64,000 nucleotides of DNA from Endomychus coccineus. Its lineage: Eukaryota; Arthropoda; Insecta; Coleoptera; Endomychidae. Below the pieces are notes generated by a model. It was not told the origin of the DNA. It made no database searches and saw nothing but the letters and a program-made list of their open reading frames with translations. Shown in pieces: positions 19,745-33,051 of the stretch. The stretch's first letter is position 1; each line of letters opens with the position of its first letter. Made by a program: the position numbers and the translations under genes. The stretch covers positions 1 to 64,000 of the forward strand of contig CAUEHT010000001.1 of the NCBI GenBank assembly GCA_958510875.1. The letters run 5' to 3'.

Positions 19745-20497
19745 ATACGTTAAAGTGCGAATGAAATGATTCGCATGCATTTGTTGTTTCGCAATTCCAA
19801 ATATTGTCTGTTGCCCATATCTGTTGTGAATATTTTGCGTCGTTATACATGTAATTTGTCTTCAAATAACCGTCAGATCTTTCCAATTGTGACAAATAAC
19901 CAACGTGCGGTTCCATGATACGAAAGGTTTTTTGTACCTCGTCTGGACTTAGAAAAGATATGCCAAATGTCCATCTGAGCCACAGTCCAATTACAGATTG
20001 GTTATTCTTGTATTCTCGAACGAGAGCAAATTGATGAATTTTCCTGAACCACGCCTGGGTGAGGTGGAATAAACAGCCATGGTTTATCAACCCAGGCCAA
20101 CGTGATCTCAACTGATCTTGAATTGCCTATTCAAAATCCACAATAACCTTGTATGGGAAAAATATCCACGGATATTCCCGACATTTATCAATTATTGATT
20201 GAAATTTAATGTCGTAAGTTGTTTTTGACAAACAAAACAACAGCGGTATTTATTGTTGTTTTTCACTCCATGAATGATGGAAAGTTGCTGGAAATGTTGG
20301 ACACAATACTCAAATGTGCCGTCCATATAGATCGTTGGAATCACTTGGAATGGCTGGAAATTCGATTCGACGGCGACATTGCAACTTATATATACATACC
20401 TCCTACGTTGGCCTGCATTAATTGCACGGTCTTTTCTAGATCTATAGTTAGCGATCACACGTAACCCTTTCCATTTTGCACTCAACATAGATAACAT
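19745..20497 (-). pseudogene. MULE (Mutator-like) transposase fragment
   Basis: Read leftward: IPTIYMDGTFEYCVQHFQQL at about 20275-20335, with the first catalytic Asp, then after a frame break HGCLFHLTQAWFRKIHQF (about 20020-20080) and TTNACESFHSHFNV (about 19745-19785). These are the order and wording of the MULE transposase DDE domain. The gene is cut at 19745 by the PLE tail; what follows in frame is PLE sequence. Frameshifts and missing ends make it a relic. Confidence 0.75.
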
Positions 20498-20879
20498 GGT
20501 TGAAAATTAGAATAGATAAATTAAAATTGAATCTGAATAAAATAAAAAAATGTTGACGGAAAATTGAGAAAATAAGTCCAAATAGTAATTGATTGCATAA
20601 CATATCATGATGATAGGCTTTTTTCAAACAAATCATTTGTCTATAATTACCTAAATAACCCCCCCAAAAAAACACAAAAGAATCTATCAGCCACACCATG
20701 TATATGCTTATATTGAATATCAATGTATATTATGAGTTCAAGTTAGAAAAAAAAATTCAAAAAAGGATTTGATCCTCTTTTTTTATTATTTGATGAATTT
20801 AAAAAAATGTATTTGCAAAAAAAAAGTGCATTTTAATTTTGTTTTGATCACATGAAAGAGCAGGGGTGCAGGTATACGG

Positions 20880-20970
20880 CAGGAAACTCGCGCGCTGGTC
20901 GTATAACGACCCCGCGCTAGTGGTATAAAAAGGGGATTATTTTTAGTGAGCTGCGCGCTAGTCGTAGATG
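20880..20970. repeat. Short GC-rich block with three 13-14-bp repeats
   Basis: GCGCGCTGGTCGTA (20890), CGCGCTAGTGGTA (20913) and GCGCGCTAGTCGTA (20953) in strongly AT-rich surroundings, with TGGTATAAAAAGGGG between. It may be a transposon end or promoter; no identity is offered. Confidence 0.6.
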
Positions 20971-21209
20971 CCCTATAAATAGAGTAGAGTAAAGTAGGGT
21001 TGAGATTAAGGGATCAAAGGGAATTCCAAAAACAAGTAGATCCTAGGAAAGTACAGTATTACATAGTGAACATAGCAACAATTTGTGAATTAGTGTGATT
21101 ATAATTTAATATTCTAAGAATTATTTAAAGAGCGGTTTGAAAGACAGTACAGTATTACATAGTAAACAAGGTAACAATTTGTGAATTAGTGTGATTATAA
21201 TTTAATATT

Positions 21210-22028
21210 CTAAGAATTATTTTGAGAGCGGTTTGAAAGACACATGAAAAGATCACTTTGATATAGGTCTAACTGATCATTGAGGATATTTTTATTAGAA
21301 TTTTTGATACCTTTATGAAACTCTATTGATTCTGATGTACTGAATTTAAAACCTCTGGTTTGGTTATGTAAAATGATTAGGCTATCTAAATTAGGGAAAT
21401 TATGACCAGTTTGTAAAAAATGATTAGCAAAGGTTGAGTCTGTTTTGTTGAGTCTATACGAGCAAAAATGTTCTTCGTATCTTAATTTGAAATTACGACA
21501 AGTTCTACTTATATGAAAATCATCACAGTCAGGGCAACTCATCTTATAAACTCCAGGTTTCCTATATTTATTGGTTATGTCTGCGGCGTTGTATATAAGA
21601 TGGCAAAGTTTATTTTGAGGTTTGAAACTAATTTTAAAATTATGGCGTGATAAAATGTTAGCAATATGTTCGCTTACTGTACCGAAATATGCCAAAGAGA
21701 TGAATTTGGTGGTAACAGCTATGTGTTTTATACGCGGATAAATTTTATAGGAAGTTAATTGTTGTTGTTCGCGATTTATTAGTTCAATTATTTGATCTAC
21801 CGGAAAACCATTATTGATAACTATTCGTTTGATCGTGTTCAACTCAATAGAGAGGTGTTCTATTGAGAATGATATTGAAAATGCTCTATGGATCATTGAG
21901 TGATATGCTGCTAATTTATGGCTACGAGGACTAAACGATGAGTTCGGAATAGCGATGTCTGTACAAGTGGGTTTCCTGTAGATATTGAAGTTTATTTTAT
22001 TATGGTCACGTATTAGTGTTAAATCCAA
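21210..22028 (-). pseudogene. PLE RT thumb plus GIY-YIG endonuclease, copy 2 (272 aa)
   Basis: One open frame joins thumb (LTLIRDHNKINFNIYRKPTC), linker and nuclease (PGVYKMSCPDCDDFHISRTC, with YIG changed to HIS) to EHFCSYRLNKTDSTFANHF. The changed YIG (HIS) suggests loss of nuclease activity. RT core motifs lie outside and are absent. Its open linker shows where copy 1 is broken. Confidence 0.85.
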
Positions 22029-22124
22029 AAAGTTTTTGTTCTATCTTTTTCTGTTCCTAACGTGAATTCAATTTTTGGGTGAAGTTGGTTAATAAATGAT
22101 ACAAAGGAATTTGATTGTCTGGAT

Positions 22125-22418
22125 GTGCCTTTGAAGAAGGCAACTACATTATCTGATGATGCATGTAGCATTTCCGCTCGTTTAGACTCAACAAAACTGA
22201 CTCAACCTTTGCTAATAATTTTTTTACAAACTGGTCATAATTTCCCTAATTTAGATAGCCCAAGCATTTCACATAACCAAACCAGAGGTTTTAAATTGAA
22301 TACATTAGAATCAATAGAGATTTATAAAGGTATCAAAAATTCCATTAAAAATATCCTCAATGATCATTTAGACCTATGGCAATGTGATCTTTTCATGTGT
22401 CTTTCAAACCGCTCTTAA
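22125..22418 (+). pseudogene. Inverted C-terminal GIY-YIG fragment at the 5' end of PLE copy 2
   Basis: About the last 70 codons match the C-terminus of copy 1 (FLQTGHNFPNLDSPSISHNQTRGFKLN and CLSNRS*). It lacks GIY and YIG, so it is a structural part of the element, not a gene. Confidence 0.75.
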
Positions 22419-22815
22419 AATAATTCTTAGAATATTAAATTATGATCACACTAATTCACTAATTGTTACCTTGCTTACTATGTAATACTGTACTGTCTTT
22501 CAAACCGCTCTTTAAATAATTCTTAGAATATTAAATTATAATCACACTAATTCACAAATTGTTGCTATGTTTACTATGTAATATTGTACTTTCCTATGAT
22601 CTACCTGTTTTTGGAATTTCCGTTGATCCCTTAATCTCAACCCTACTTTATTCTACTCTATTTATACTTGAACTGTTTCATTGATTTCTTCATAATTTTC
22701 TAATTGTTTGATAATGGCACTTCGGTGTTGAAACTATGAAACTATAGTTACGTTTTCACGTTATTATTAATAAAAGTGGTATGAAAACAAAGTAGTTATT
22801 CTTTCATATAATTAA

Positions 22816-24620
<1,805 letters not shown>

Positions 24621-24629
24621 TGTCAGATA

Positions 24630-26241
24630 TAATCAGCGAGAATTTATAGTGAGACATACAAAAGTAGATATAACTAAACAGAAGACCAGTAACAAGGATC
24701 GATCTAGAAGGCAGAACACAATATTTTATTATCTAACAAGAAACAATGAAAAGGTTTTGGTCTGTAAGAAGTTCTTCTTAGGTACTCTTGGTATATCCGA
24801 GAGAACTATGAGAACAGCATTGAAAAAAGTAAATGCTAGTGGTATCGTTGAACCCGATAAGCGGGGAGGCAGACAATCACAAGAAGAGTACACGAAGGTA
24901 CCTTCATCACGATCTAACCATTTCTAAAATGTATTCATTATTTTTAGAAGAACAAAATGAAGTTAATCGCGAGAAACCAAGCATAACTACCTACCGAAAT
25001 ATTTTTAGATCTAAAAATTCAAGTTTTCATAAACCAAAGAAGGACCAATCATCCCTCTGTATCACATTCAAAGATGGTGATGATAATACAAAATTGAAAC
25101 TAAAAGGCATCTATGACAAACATAACGCAGAAAAAATTAAGGTCAGAGAATTGAAGAATGAATGCAAAACAAGAGCTACTATTGACAAAAAATTCGTATG
25201 TGGAAGTTTTGATTTACAACAAGTTCTACACTTACCAGTGTCCAACGAAAGTGCTATATTTTATAAAAGGCGCTTATCTAACTATAATTAACCTATTACG
25301 ACATGCAACCAAAGCATGCAAATGTTTTACTTGGCATGAAGGTATTAGTAAACGAGGGTCGTGCGAAATAGCAACATGTATCTAACAGAGTTCTACAATC
25401 TTATGATAATGATAATGTTCAATTCATTTCGCTATATTCAGACGGATGTGGCGGACAAGATAAAAATTCTATTGTTGCAGCTATGCTGCTTTTTGCAGTA
25501 GTACAAAGTAGGAACATAGAGTCCATAACTCTGCGGTATTTTGAATCATACCACGGACAAAATGAAGGCGATTCTGTACATAGCTGCATATCGAACGCTG
25601 TATCACATGCAAGAGACCTGTTTGTACCTGCAGAACTACACACCATGTTTAAATTGGCTAGACGTGCTATGCTGCTTTTTGCAGTAGTACAAAGTAGGAA
25701 TATAGAGTCCATAACTCTGCGGTATTTTGAATCATACCACGGACAAAATGAAGGCGATTCTGTACATAGCTGCATATCGAACGCTGTATCACATGCAAGA
25801 GACCTGTTTGTACCTGCAGAACTACACACCATTTTTAAATTGGCTAGACGTCAAAGGCCATACGATGTTTTTCCTTTAGGATTCGAAGATTTCATTGACT
25901 TCAAAAAGTTATCTTTGGATCTTCGAGTATTAAAAAGTAGGGAGCCGGATGATGCTATCAAATGGAATGACATTATGGAAGTTAAAGTTTCTAAACTACA
26001 CCCAGACACATTGTTCTTCAAATCAAGCCACAATCAACAGGAATACAGTAAGATAACTTTGAAAAGACAAAAAAAGTTAAATTTGAAAACTGTCATCCTA
26101 CGTCCTCTCAACGAGGAGCCTAATAAGATAGGGAAGGCCAAGTATAAAGATCTGATGTCTCTTTGTCAAGGAGTAACTCCAGTTGTTAAAATTGCCGAAT
26201 ACAGAGACTTTTACGCGTCACTTCCACACACCGTCAATTGA
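24630..26241 (+). pseudogene. Transposon-type protein, DUF7869-like, broken by frameshifts
   Basis: Segments in three frames form one protein. First RSRRQNTIFYYLTRNNEKVLVCKKFFLGTLGISERTM (24700-24810), then NREKPSITTYRNIF and FHKPKKDQSSLC (24960-25060), LPVSNESAIFYKRRLSNYN, CKCFTWHEGISKRGSCEIATC and finally SDGCGGQDKN (about 25440) onward to 26241. This is a widespread uncharacterised arthropod/cnidarian repeat family I recall as DUF7869; the D/E-type motifs (YSDGCGGQDKN) suggest a nuclease-like fold. Frame breaks lie near 24900 and 25290-25385, and some bases between ECKCFTWHEG and SDGCGG appear deleted. The last 252-codon frame carries a tandem duplication. Confidence 0.6.
25481..25852. repeat. 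186-bp in-frame tandem duplication in the DUF7869-like gene
   Basis: Two copies (25481-25666 and 25667-25852) differ at about two bases. Each encodes 62 residues from MLLFAVVQSRN to FKLARR. Because 186 is a multiple of three the frame survives. The high identity means it arose recently relative to the other lesions. Confidence 0.92.
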
Positions 26242-26629
26242 GGTGGAAATGTGAAAAATAGAAACCTTGTATTATTACTTCATGTTATGTTTGCATAAAT
26301 AAAAAAAGGTATAAGCTTTATTTCGCTTGATTGAAAAAGAACCTGAGTGGCGTAAGTGACCATACTGTATCCTGAAATGAAAAATATTATTTTCACAAAG
26401 TGGCGTATCTTATTTGTTATTAATTTTTCAAGAACTGAAAGGATTTAACCTTGCAAGCACAAAGGTACATGTACTTACTTATCCAACGGTACCTACCTGC
26501 GAGGTTCAAATTGAGATCATATCCTCAATTACTATCACAAATATCCTTCATAGTTAGCGAAAAGCTTTAAATGCTTCTCCTGAAAAAGTATGAAATATGA
26601 GATAAGCCACTACGTGTTTTGAGGGACGA

Positions 26630-27480
26630 TATGCTGCTTAAGAAAATGCACCAAAAATAAGCTTTCAATAACCTCAGACCTACGGATTGCCGCTTGAAAG
26701 TACAAGAAGAAAATACGCTGTTCTCATACCTACGAATTGCCGATTGGAAGTACTTTAGTAAAATACGCTATTCTACAGAATGCATCTAACGAAAATACAT
26801 TTTCAACAACGTCAGACCTATGGATTGCCGCTTGGAGGTACCAAAAGAATGAGGAAAATACGTTGTCCTACAGAATGCATCTAACAGAAATACACTTTCA
26901 ATAACCTCAGACCTACAGATTGCCGCTTGGAACCGCAAAAGGGAAGATCTTTCAAATGAATTCACCACTCACGGATTGCAGCTTGGAAGTACCAAAAGCA
27001 TAAGAAAAATACGTTATTCTACAGAAAGCATCTAACGAAAATACACTTTCAATAACCTTAGATCTATGGATTGCCGCTTGGAAGTACAAAAAAATGAGGA
27101 AAATACGCTATTCTACAGAACGCACCTTACAAAAAAACACTTTCAATAACTCCAGACCTATGGATTGCCGCTTAGAGGTACAAAATGAATGGGGAAAATA
27201 CGCTGTTCTACAGAATGCATCCAACAAAAATACACCTTTCATAACCTCAGACCTACGGATTGCCGCTTGGAAGTACAAAAAGAGTGAGAAAAATACGCTA
27301 TTCTACAGAATGCACCTGACAAATATACACTTTCAATAACCTCAGACCTATGGATTGCCGCTTGGAGGTACAAAAAGAATGAGGAAAATACGTTGTTCTA
27401 CAGCCTAACAAAAATACACTTTCAATAACCACAGACCTACAGATTGCCGCTTGGAACCTCTAAAAGGATGACCTTTCAAA
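26630..27480. repeat. ~94-bp minisatellite, about 9 diverged copies
   Basis: The marker GATTGCCGCTTGGA recurs at about 26684, 26822, 26917, 27067, 27162, 27256, 27351 and 27440, with deleted units between. Consensus parts are AATACACTTTCAATAACCTC, AGACCTA and GAGGAAAATACG followed by TTCTACAGAATGCA. Spacing in the right half is 89-95 bases. Confidence 0.92.
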
Positions 27481-28171
27481 TAATTCCTCCACCCACCTGA
27501 ACAGACAAAGTCGCGGCCTTTTTGAACTTTGACAGCTTTTTACACTCCTCTATCTTAGAGAATGATCACTCGAGCAGTTGTTCCTTATTTGAGCGGTTGT
27601 TCCTTCTCCGATTTCCTCAAAGAAGGACCATCTTAAAGCAGTTGTCCGTTATTTGAGAAAATTGCCGCTTAAAAAGAGAAAACAAGGAACATAATGATGT
27701 TGGAGAAAATGCAACCAAAAATATTCATGTGATGGTTACCTAGTGTCACAGGGACGCACCCCTGAGAAATAGAAATGTTAGATTACTGTCAATAACTCTT
27801 TTAACTTATGTGCATATGCACATTAATTGGTATACTTATTATACCTACAACAAATAAAAGTGTTGAGGTCCAGCAAAGACCAACGGTGATGTATGAGCAC
27901 CCTTTGCCAGGGAAGGAAGCGGACTAAAGGACGTTAAGATTCAGTGAATGAGGTGACATACAACAAATATGAGAGAAATATCAACAATAAAATAAACAGA
28001 TAATTTGGTAACACCCAATAAAAATAGAAATTAAATACTAAACCGACCATTTCGTAAATCAACGATTAAACAAAATCAAAAATAACAAAAGATGTGGGTA
28101 GCATGTAAAAACAAAGAACACTCTAATACATATATACATAAAACATAATATCCTATTCCGAATCTACATCC
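27481..28171. other. Non-coding stretch
   Basis: No gene or repeat recognised. Confidence 0.5.
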
Positions 28172-28618
28172 TCAATTATATAAACACTGGAAATTGCCTT
28201 GAAAAAATGGTGTAATTGAATTTTGTATGACGGATATTTGAATTTGAAAAGGTGTTCTGCCAGATAACCTTCGGAATGGTACTCTCGTCGGCCATATATT
28301 TTGAAATACTTCTCCTAATATTTCTCCATAACCTCTCAATGCTCTGAGCGTGTGCTCCTGTTTCAGTGTCAACAAAATTCATAGTGGTTGACAGTTCCGT
28401 ATAAGAAACCATCATCAGACAAAAAGTCGTAAGCTTTCCAAACAATACGACTTAATTTTTGTATCCGGCAATACCCATTCCTTGATAATATCAAGCATAG
28501 TTTCTTTCGAACGATTTTCCACCGGTACAAAAATACATTTCTTGCTGTCACGCTCATACATTCCGAAAACCCATTCTCCCTCTACCAATATCCCTCTATT
28601 GTATTTCCGTTTTCCCAT
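28172..28618 (-). pseudogene. Merlin-type (IS1016/ISXO2-like) transposase relic
   Basis: Minus-strand segments in several frames: MGKRKYNRGILVEGEWVFG, YERDSKKCIFVPVENRSKET and IIKEWVLPDTKI (28618-28450), then WKAYDFLSDDGFLYGTVNHYE (about 28375-28440) and FVDTETGAHAQSIERLWRNI (28300-28375). The DSK, D..KAY and ETGAH.Q..E parts give the order expected of the ISXO2-like DDE domain of Merlin elements, a cut-and-paste DNA transposon superfamily. At least two frameshifts break it. The N-terminal part upstream of 28620 was not found in readable form. Confidence 0.75.
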
Positions 28619-28619
28619 T

Positions 28620-30450
28620 TTCTAATTCATGTTCTAAAATTTCTTGTAGCGGACAACCAGAAGGTTACCAATTTGCAAATTTGCTCGATTCAAAGATGAG
28701 CTTTCTCGAAAAAAGTACCACTTCTAGCAGACACTTTGAATGGACATTGAAGACTTTGTCGCTTTTGCTTCATATTCTCCACAACATGACGGAAATTCTG
28801 AATCCCCGTGTTCAATGTGCATAACTCATATGTCACATACAAAGGAGCTCTTCAGCATCCCGTATCTGTTAGAAATAACAAAAACTCGTTTTTATTGTCT
28901 TATCTGATTTCACAACCTTGACAAGACATTATTTGAAACTGGCTAGTTCAAATAGTTTGCGACAAAACAAAAAATGAGTTTAGGGACTGGTAGAGAAGTA
29001 CTGATACAATACACAGCACTCTGTGAGTTTCCCGAACGACATATAAACATATTATAATACCGAATTCTTTCTTGATATCTATGGAAATAAGATATCTATG
29101 ACACCAACATCTCAGACGAAACGAGAAGAAATACCGTGTAGGGAGGCTACATTCAAATGGCGGATGCTGTTTATTTACTTTAAATGCGAAATTTGTATTT
29201 TTACTGCGGCTCATTTTCGAAATATTGAAATATAGTCGAGAACTACATACTTATTTCATATAAGGTTGATTGTTATGTGCATTTTAGGTCAATACTTTGA
29301 AACATGGTGCTAATTATGAGAAGGTTTTATTAATTTTTTTGGAAAACAGTTTATTTCCTTAGATTATTCTTTTTAGATCGTTCATAAGGAGCACGTAGGG
29401 GGGGGTGAGGCCCTTGTAAATAATTACCCGATGATTTCTGCTACCCATTTTTTTAAAACATGTTATACCCAGATGGGCGATTTCTTTCTGCATTAATTCG
29501 TTGTGCAATGTTTTTAAACTAACATGTTTTCCTTTCTTGAGACATATAATGTATGTCGAATTGTCATTTTCGTTCCTTATTCATCCAAGACTTATTTTAT
29601 ATGCAAGACAAGGTCTATGTATACCAGGAGATGATATAATCGAGTTGTTTTGTTTTCTTTGCTTAAAGAAAAATGTTTTTTGTTTTTTTAAACTCAAATG
29701 GTTTAAAATATTATAGTAACATCAGACCTGGCTAGAAAGTGAGCAATCCAACCGTTTGTGATATCAGATCACTTAGGTATAACCCCAAAGGTGAATTATT
29801 TTATAAACTTAATTAATTATTCAGGAACTTGATTATTCAGATGAGAGGGAAAATTATACCAACAGGCCAAATCTATCAGAATATGTTGACACGAAGCCCC
29901 ACTACACTGAAAGGCTACAAATTAAGTTAGTTAAATTTGAACATTTGCAAGCCCTTAAATGAAATGGATGTATGTTTTGGCCCTATTATGACGATCTTCC
30001 ACACCTGTAATGGTACCTTATGGCTCAAGGATAAATTTGGTTACTTATATTTCAGTTATTTTTGAAACATTTTTGTATGAGGTATTTAACTTTTTACTGC
30101 TCCCCATATGAGAACTACTTTGACAGAAAAATTAAGTATCAAAACCACGTAAATTTATCCATCCTTAATACGTTACGACTTTGATAGTTGAACACGTGCA
30201 AATCTCGGCTCGCTCAAATGCAGCAAATTTGTGTGTATATGTGAGGAAAATGTCAAAAATAAATATACTGGTATGTAAAGTTAATACCTATAATTAGCAA
30301 AAAGGCAGTGAACGGCTCATATAGTGTTGTACTGTTTTAGTATTCAATTAATTATTAATGAAACAATATCGTAAGCAATAATCTTCCAAGTATACAATCT
30401 AAAACATAGCAGTTCGCAGTGAAAAACTCATATTATTGCGATAAGGAAAC
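28620..30450. other. AT-rich non-coding stretch
   Basis: Nothing recognisable. Some of 28620-28900 may be degraded N-terminal Merlin sequence. Confidence 0.5.
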
Positions 30451-30522
30451 AATAAAAACGCTTCACATATAAAGAGATCCACACACCTGAACATATTAAT
30501 AAATAACTGAAGTTGCCGAATT

Positions 30523-30699
30523 ATGAGCCAGAAAGAAATAACAAACCTTCAATTATTCAATTTAATTAAAGAATCAAATCAAGATATGAAAAATAAAGTC
30601 GTGAAAACTGAAAAAGCATTGCTTGCAAAACTTGAAGAAGCTAATAAGAAAGTAGAAGAATTAGAGAGAGAAAATACGGCACTAAAAAAGAAAATTAAG
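30523..30699 (+). pseudogene. LINE A ORF1 (coiled-coil protein), N-terminal piece
   Basis: ATG at 30523 opens a Lys/Glu-rich frame of 59 codons with heptads (ALLAKLEEANKKVEELEREN), typical of the coiled coil of non-LTR ORF1 proteins that package the RNA. The mariner-like element enters at the TA at 30700-30701; the ORF resumes at 33052. The frame beyond 30700 is transposon sequence. Confidence 0.75.
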
Positions 30700-30701
30700 T
30701 A

Positions 30702-33049
30702 CAGGGTGTTCCATTTTGGGTACTTTTGCGGGGTATCTCCTTTATTTTTAAAGATAGAGAGTTGCGGTTTTCGCGACACTATGCTACTTTTTCGTAAAAC
30801 TCAAGATGCCGTCAACAGAATTTTCATAGCCCTTTTAGTTTTTAAGATACAGGGCATTTCTGAAAATGTTGCATTTTGTGACCCCCCTCGTATCTCCGTT
30901 ATCCTTCAACTTATCGAAAAGGTAAAATAACATTCTAATAGTTTTGTTTCCGTAGAATGCAGTGGTGTAGATAACTTTTGTTACATATTTACTGTTTTTG
31001 AGTTATATAGCAAACTTATGTTTTTTTGAATGGAACACCCTGTATATTTATAGACTATAAAATTTGTCTTTTTTTTACCTTTTCAAAAACATATGATAGT
31101 ATAAACTTTTTTCCAGAAACACGCAAATAATTGACAATTTTTAGAAATTAAATACGTATTTTAATTGTAGGCCATTGATATTGTTTATGACAAGAAACAG
31201 AAATAAACATCAAATCTCTATCGCATTTAAGCTGTTTATTTTCGTTCTTTTGGTATCATTATTCAATAGATATTTATCAATTTTTTCGAATAATGGCAGT
31301 TTACGAAATTCATGAGAAATATGATATGATGGTATGTTTTATACAGAGTAATGAAAATTCTGAAGAAGCTTCGGAATTATATTTCCAAAGGTGAGTAAGC
31401 TATTATGGCTATGAAAATCTCTATTATCATTTTAATTTTTGCTTGTTAGATATCCAGAAAGAAGGCAACCGTTTTTTGGGATATTTGCCCGTTTAAAAGC
31501 AAATTTAGTTGAGCACGGATCATTTGTTCACCCGCGCCCTAAAACATACAACAAAGAGAACAGGGAAAGAAAAGAGATAGATACTTTAGGATATATAGAA
31601 GCAACATCTTCGTCCTCATGTAGAAAATTTTAGAAGGAAATTGGTGTGCCAAAAACTAACGCTCAGAGGATCTTGAAGAAATATAAGTATCATCCATACA
31701 AATTTAATATACTACAACATTTGCATCCTGGCGATGCCGAGCGCCGGGCACTGTTTTGCCAGTGGTATTTGCAACAAATCGATGCTAACGATTTATTTGG
31801 CAGACTTGTTTTTTGGTCAGACGAATGCTTTATTTCAAGTGCTGGTATTTTCAATCGTCACAATACCAGGAACTGGCGTAGTGAAAATCTGCATTTAATG
31901 TTTGAAAGGGCACAACAAGGACGCTTTGGAGTTGAGGTTTCATGTTTTATTTTGGGTAGACATATAGTTTATAGGATTTTTGAAGGAAGTCTTACAGCAC
32001 GTAGATACCTAGAAATTCTTGAGGAAGTTATTCCAGAACTGCTCGAAAACATTCCATTAGCCCAGTATAATGCTGTTTACCTACAGCAAGATGGTGCCTC
32101 AAGTCATAACTCTAGGCTTTTAAGGGCCTTTCTAAATAATAACTTTCCTCAAAGATGGATAGGTACCAACGGACCTGTTAGATGGCCTCCACGATCACCA
32201 GATCTCTCAATTTTAGATTTTTTTTTATGGGGTTATATACAAAATGAAGTATATAAAATTCGATATGACGGCATTGCAAAACTTCGAGAGGCAATTCATT
32301 TAGCTTTTCGAAATCTGCGAATGAGAACAATGGTTCTTTTGAACGCTATTCAAAGAATCTCAAAGATGTGCCAATTTTGCATTAGAGAAAATGGTGGTCA
32401 ATTTGAACATCACATTTAATTTTTTTTAATAATGTTATTTTTTTGTGTTTTTGTTATATTGTCACTTTACGCCACAAAACTGTTGTTACAAACTTACTGT
32501 TAGAAAAAGATCTATGGGAATATTTTTTGATAGATACCTATATACAAGGTATCCAATTATTTGTTAGTAATATGTAAGTTGCACTTGTTTATTATTGTTA
32601 TCCATAGCCTACTATTAAAATATGTATTTAATTTTCTGAAAAAAAGTTTATACTATCATATATTTTTGGAAAGGTAAAAAAAAGACAAATTTTATAGTCT
32701 ATAAATATACAGGGTGTTCCATTTAAAAAAACATAAGTTTACTTTATAACTCAAAAACAGTAAATATGTAATAAAAGTTATCTACACCACTGCATTCTAC
32801 GGAAAAAATCTATTAGAATGTTATTTTACCTTTTCGATAAGTTGAAGGATAACGGAGATACGAGGGGGGTCACAAAATGCAACATTTTCAGAAATGCCCT
32901 GTATCTTAAAAACTAAAAGGGCTATGAAAATTCTGTTGACGGCATCTTGAGTTTTACGAAAAAGTAGCACAGTGTCGCGAAAACCGCAACTCTCTATCTT
33001 TAAAAATAAAGGAGATACCCCGCAAAAGTACCCAAAATGGGACAGCCTG
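30702..33049 (+). mobile_element. Tc1/mariner-superfamily element (DD41D spacing), 2348 bp, ~417-bp TIRs
   Basis: Ends start CAGGGTGTTCCATTTTGGG (left) and CAGGCTGTCCCATTTTGGG (right, inverted), each flanked by TA (30700-30701, 33050-33051), the IS630/Tc1/mariner target duplication. Inverted repeats run 30702-31119 and 32633-33049. The element splits the ORF1 of LINE A; removing it with one TA restores a continuous ORF1 frame across the site. Each TIR arm itself has a MITE-like form (see findings). Confidence 0.9.
31293..32419 (+). pseudogene. DD41D mariner-like transposase with one intron and an internal stop
   Basis: Exon 1 31293-31390 (MAVYEIHEKYDMMVCFIQSN), a 59-base intron 31391-31449 with GTGAGT...TTGTTAG, then exon 2. 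N-terminal helix-turn-helix wording (YPERRQPFFGIFARL) resembles DUF4817. Catalytic region: WSDECFIS (first Asp), YLQQDGASSHNS (second Asp), WPPRSPDLSILDFFLWG; 41 residues separate the second Asp from the Asp of ILDFF, hence DD41D. A single in-frame TAG at 31631-31633 separates the DNA-binding and catalytic parts; both sides stay in one frame. It catalyses cut-and-paste at TA if the stop is read through or is an error. Confidence 0.85.
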
Positions 33050-33051
33050 TA

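Larger units (their letters stand above)
20965..22815 (-). mobile_element. Penelope-like element copy 2 with inverted terminal tails
   Basis: Coding strand is minus. Both outer ends carry the family's tail (CTAAGAATTATTT...GAAAGACA, AATTTGTGAATTAG, GATCCTA) in opposite orientations, so the element is bounded by inverted pLTRs. The 5' part (22125-22815) is an inverted copy of the 3' end including the last ~97 codons of the nuclease. Copy 1 shares the junction, so this structure moved as a unit. Confidence 0.8.

Noticed and set aside
20448..20723. Minus-strand 91-codon ORF upstream of the MULE fragment
   Set aside because: Phe/Ile-rich translation of AT-rich DNA with no transposase similarity.
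25419..25832. Minus-strand 137-codon ORF over the DUF7869-like gene
   Set aside because: Antisense shadow of the duplicated coding segment; repeated peptide is explained by the 186-bp duplication.
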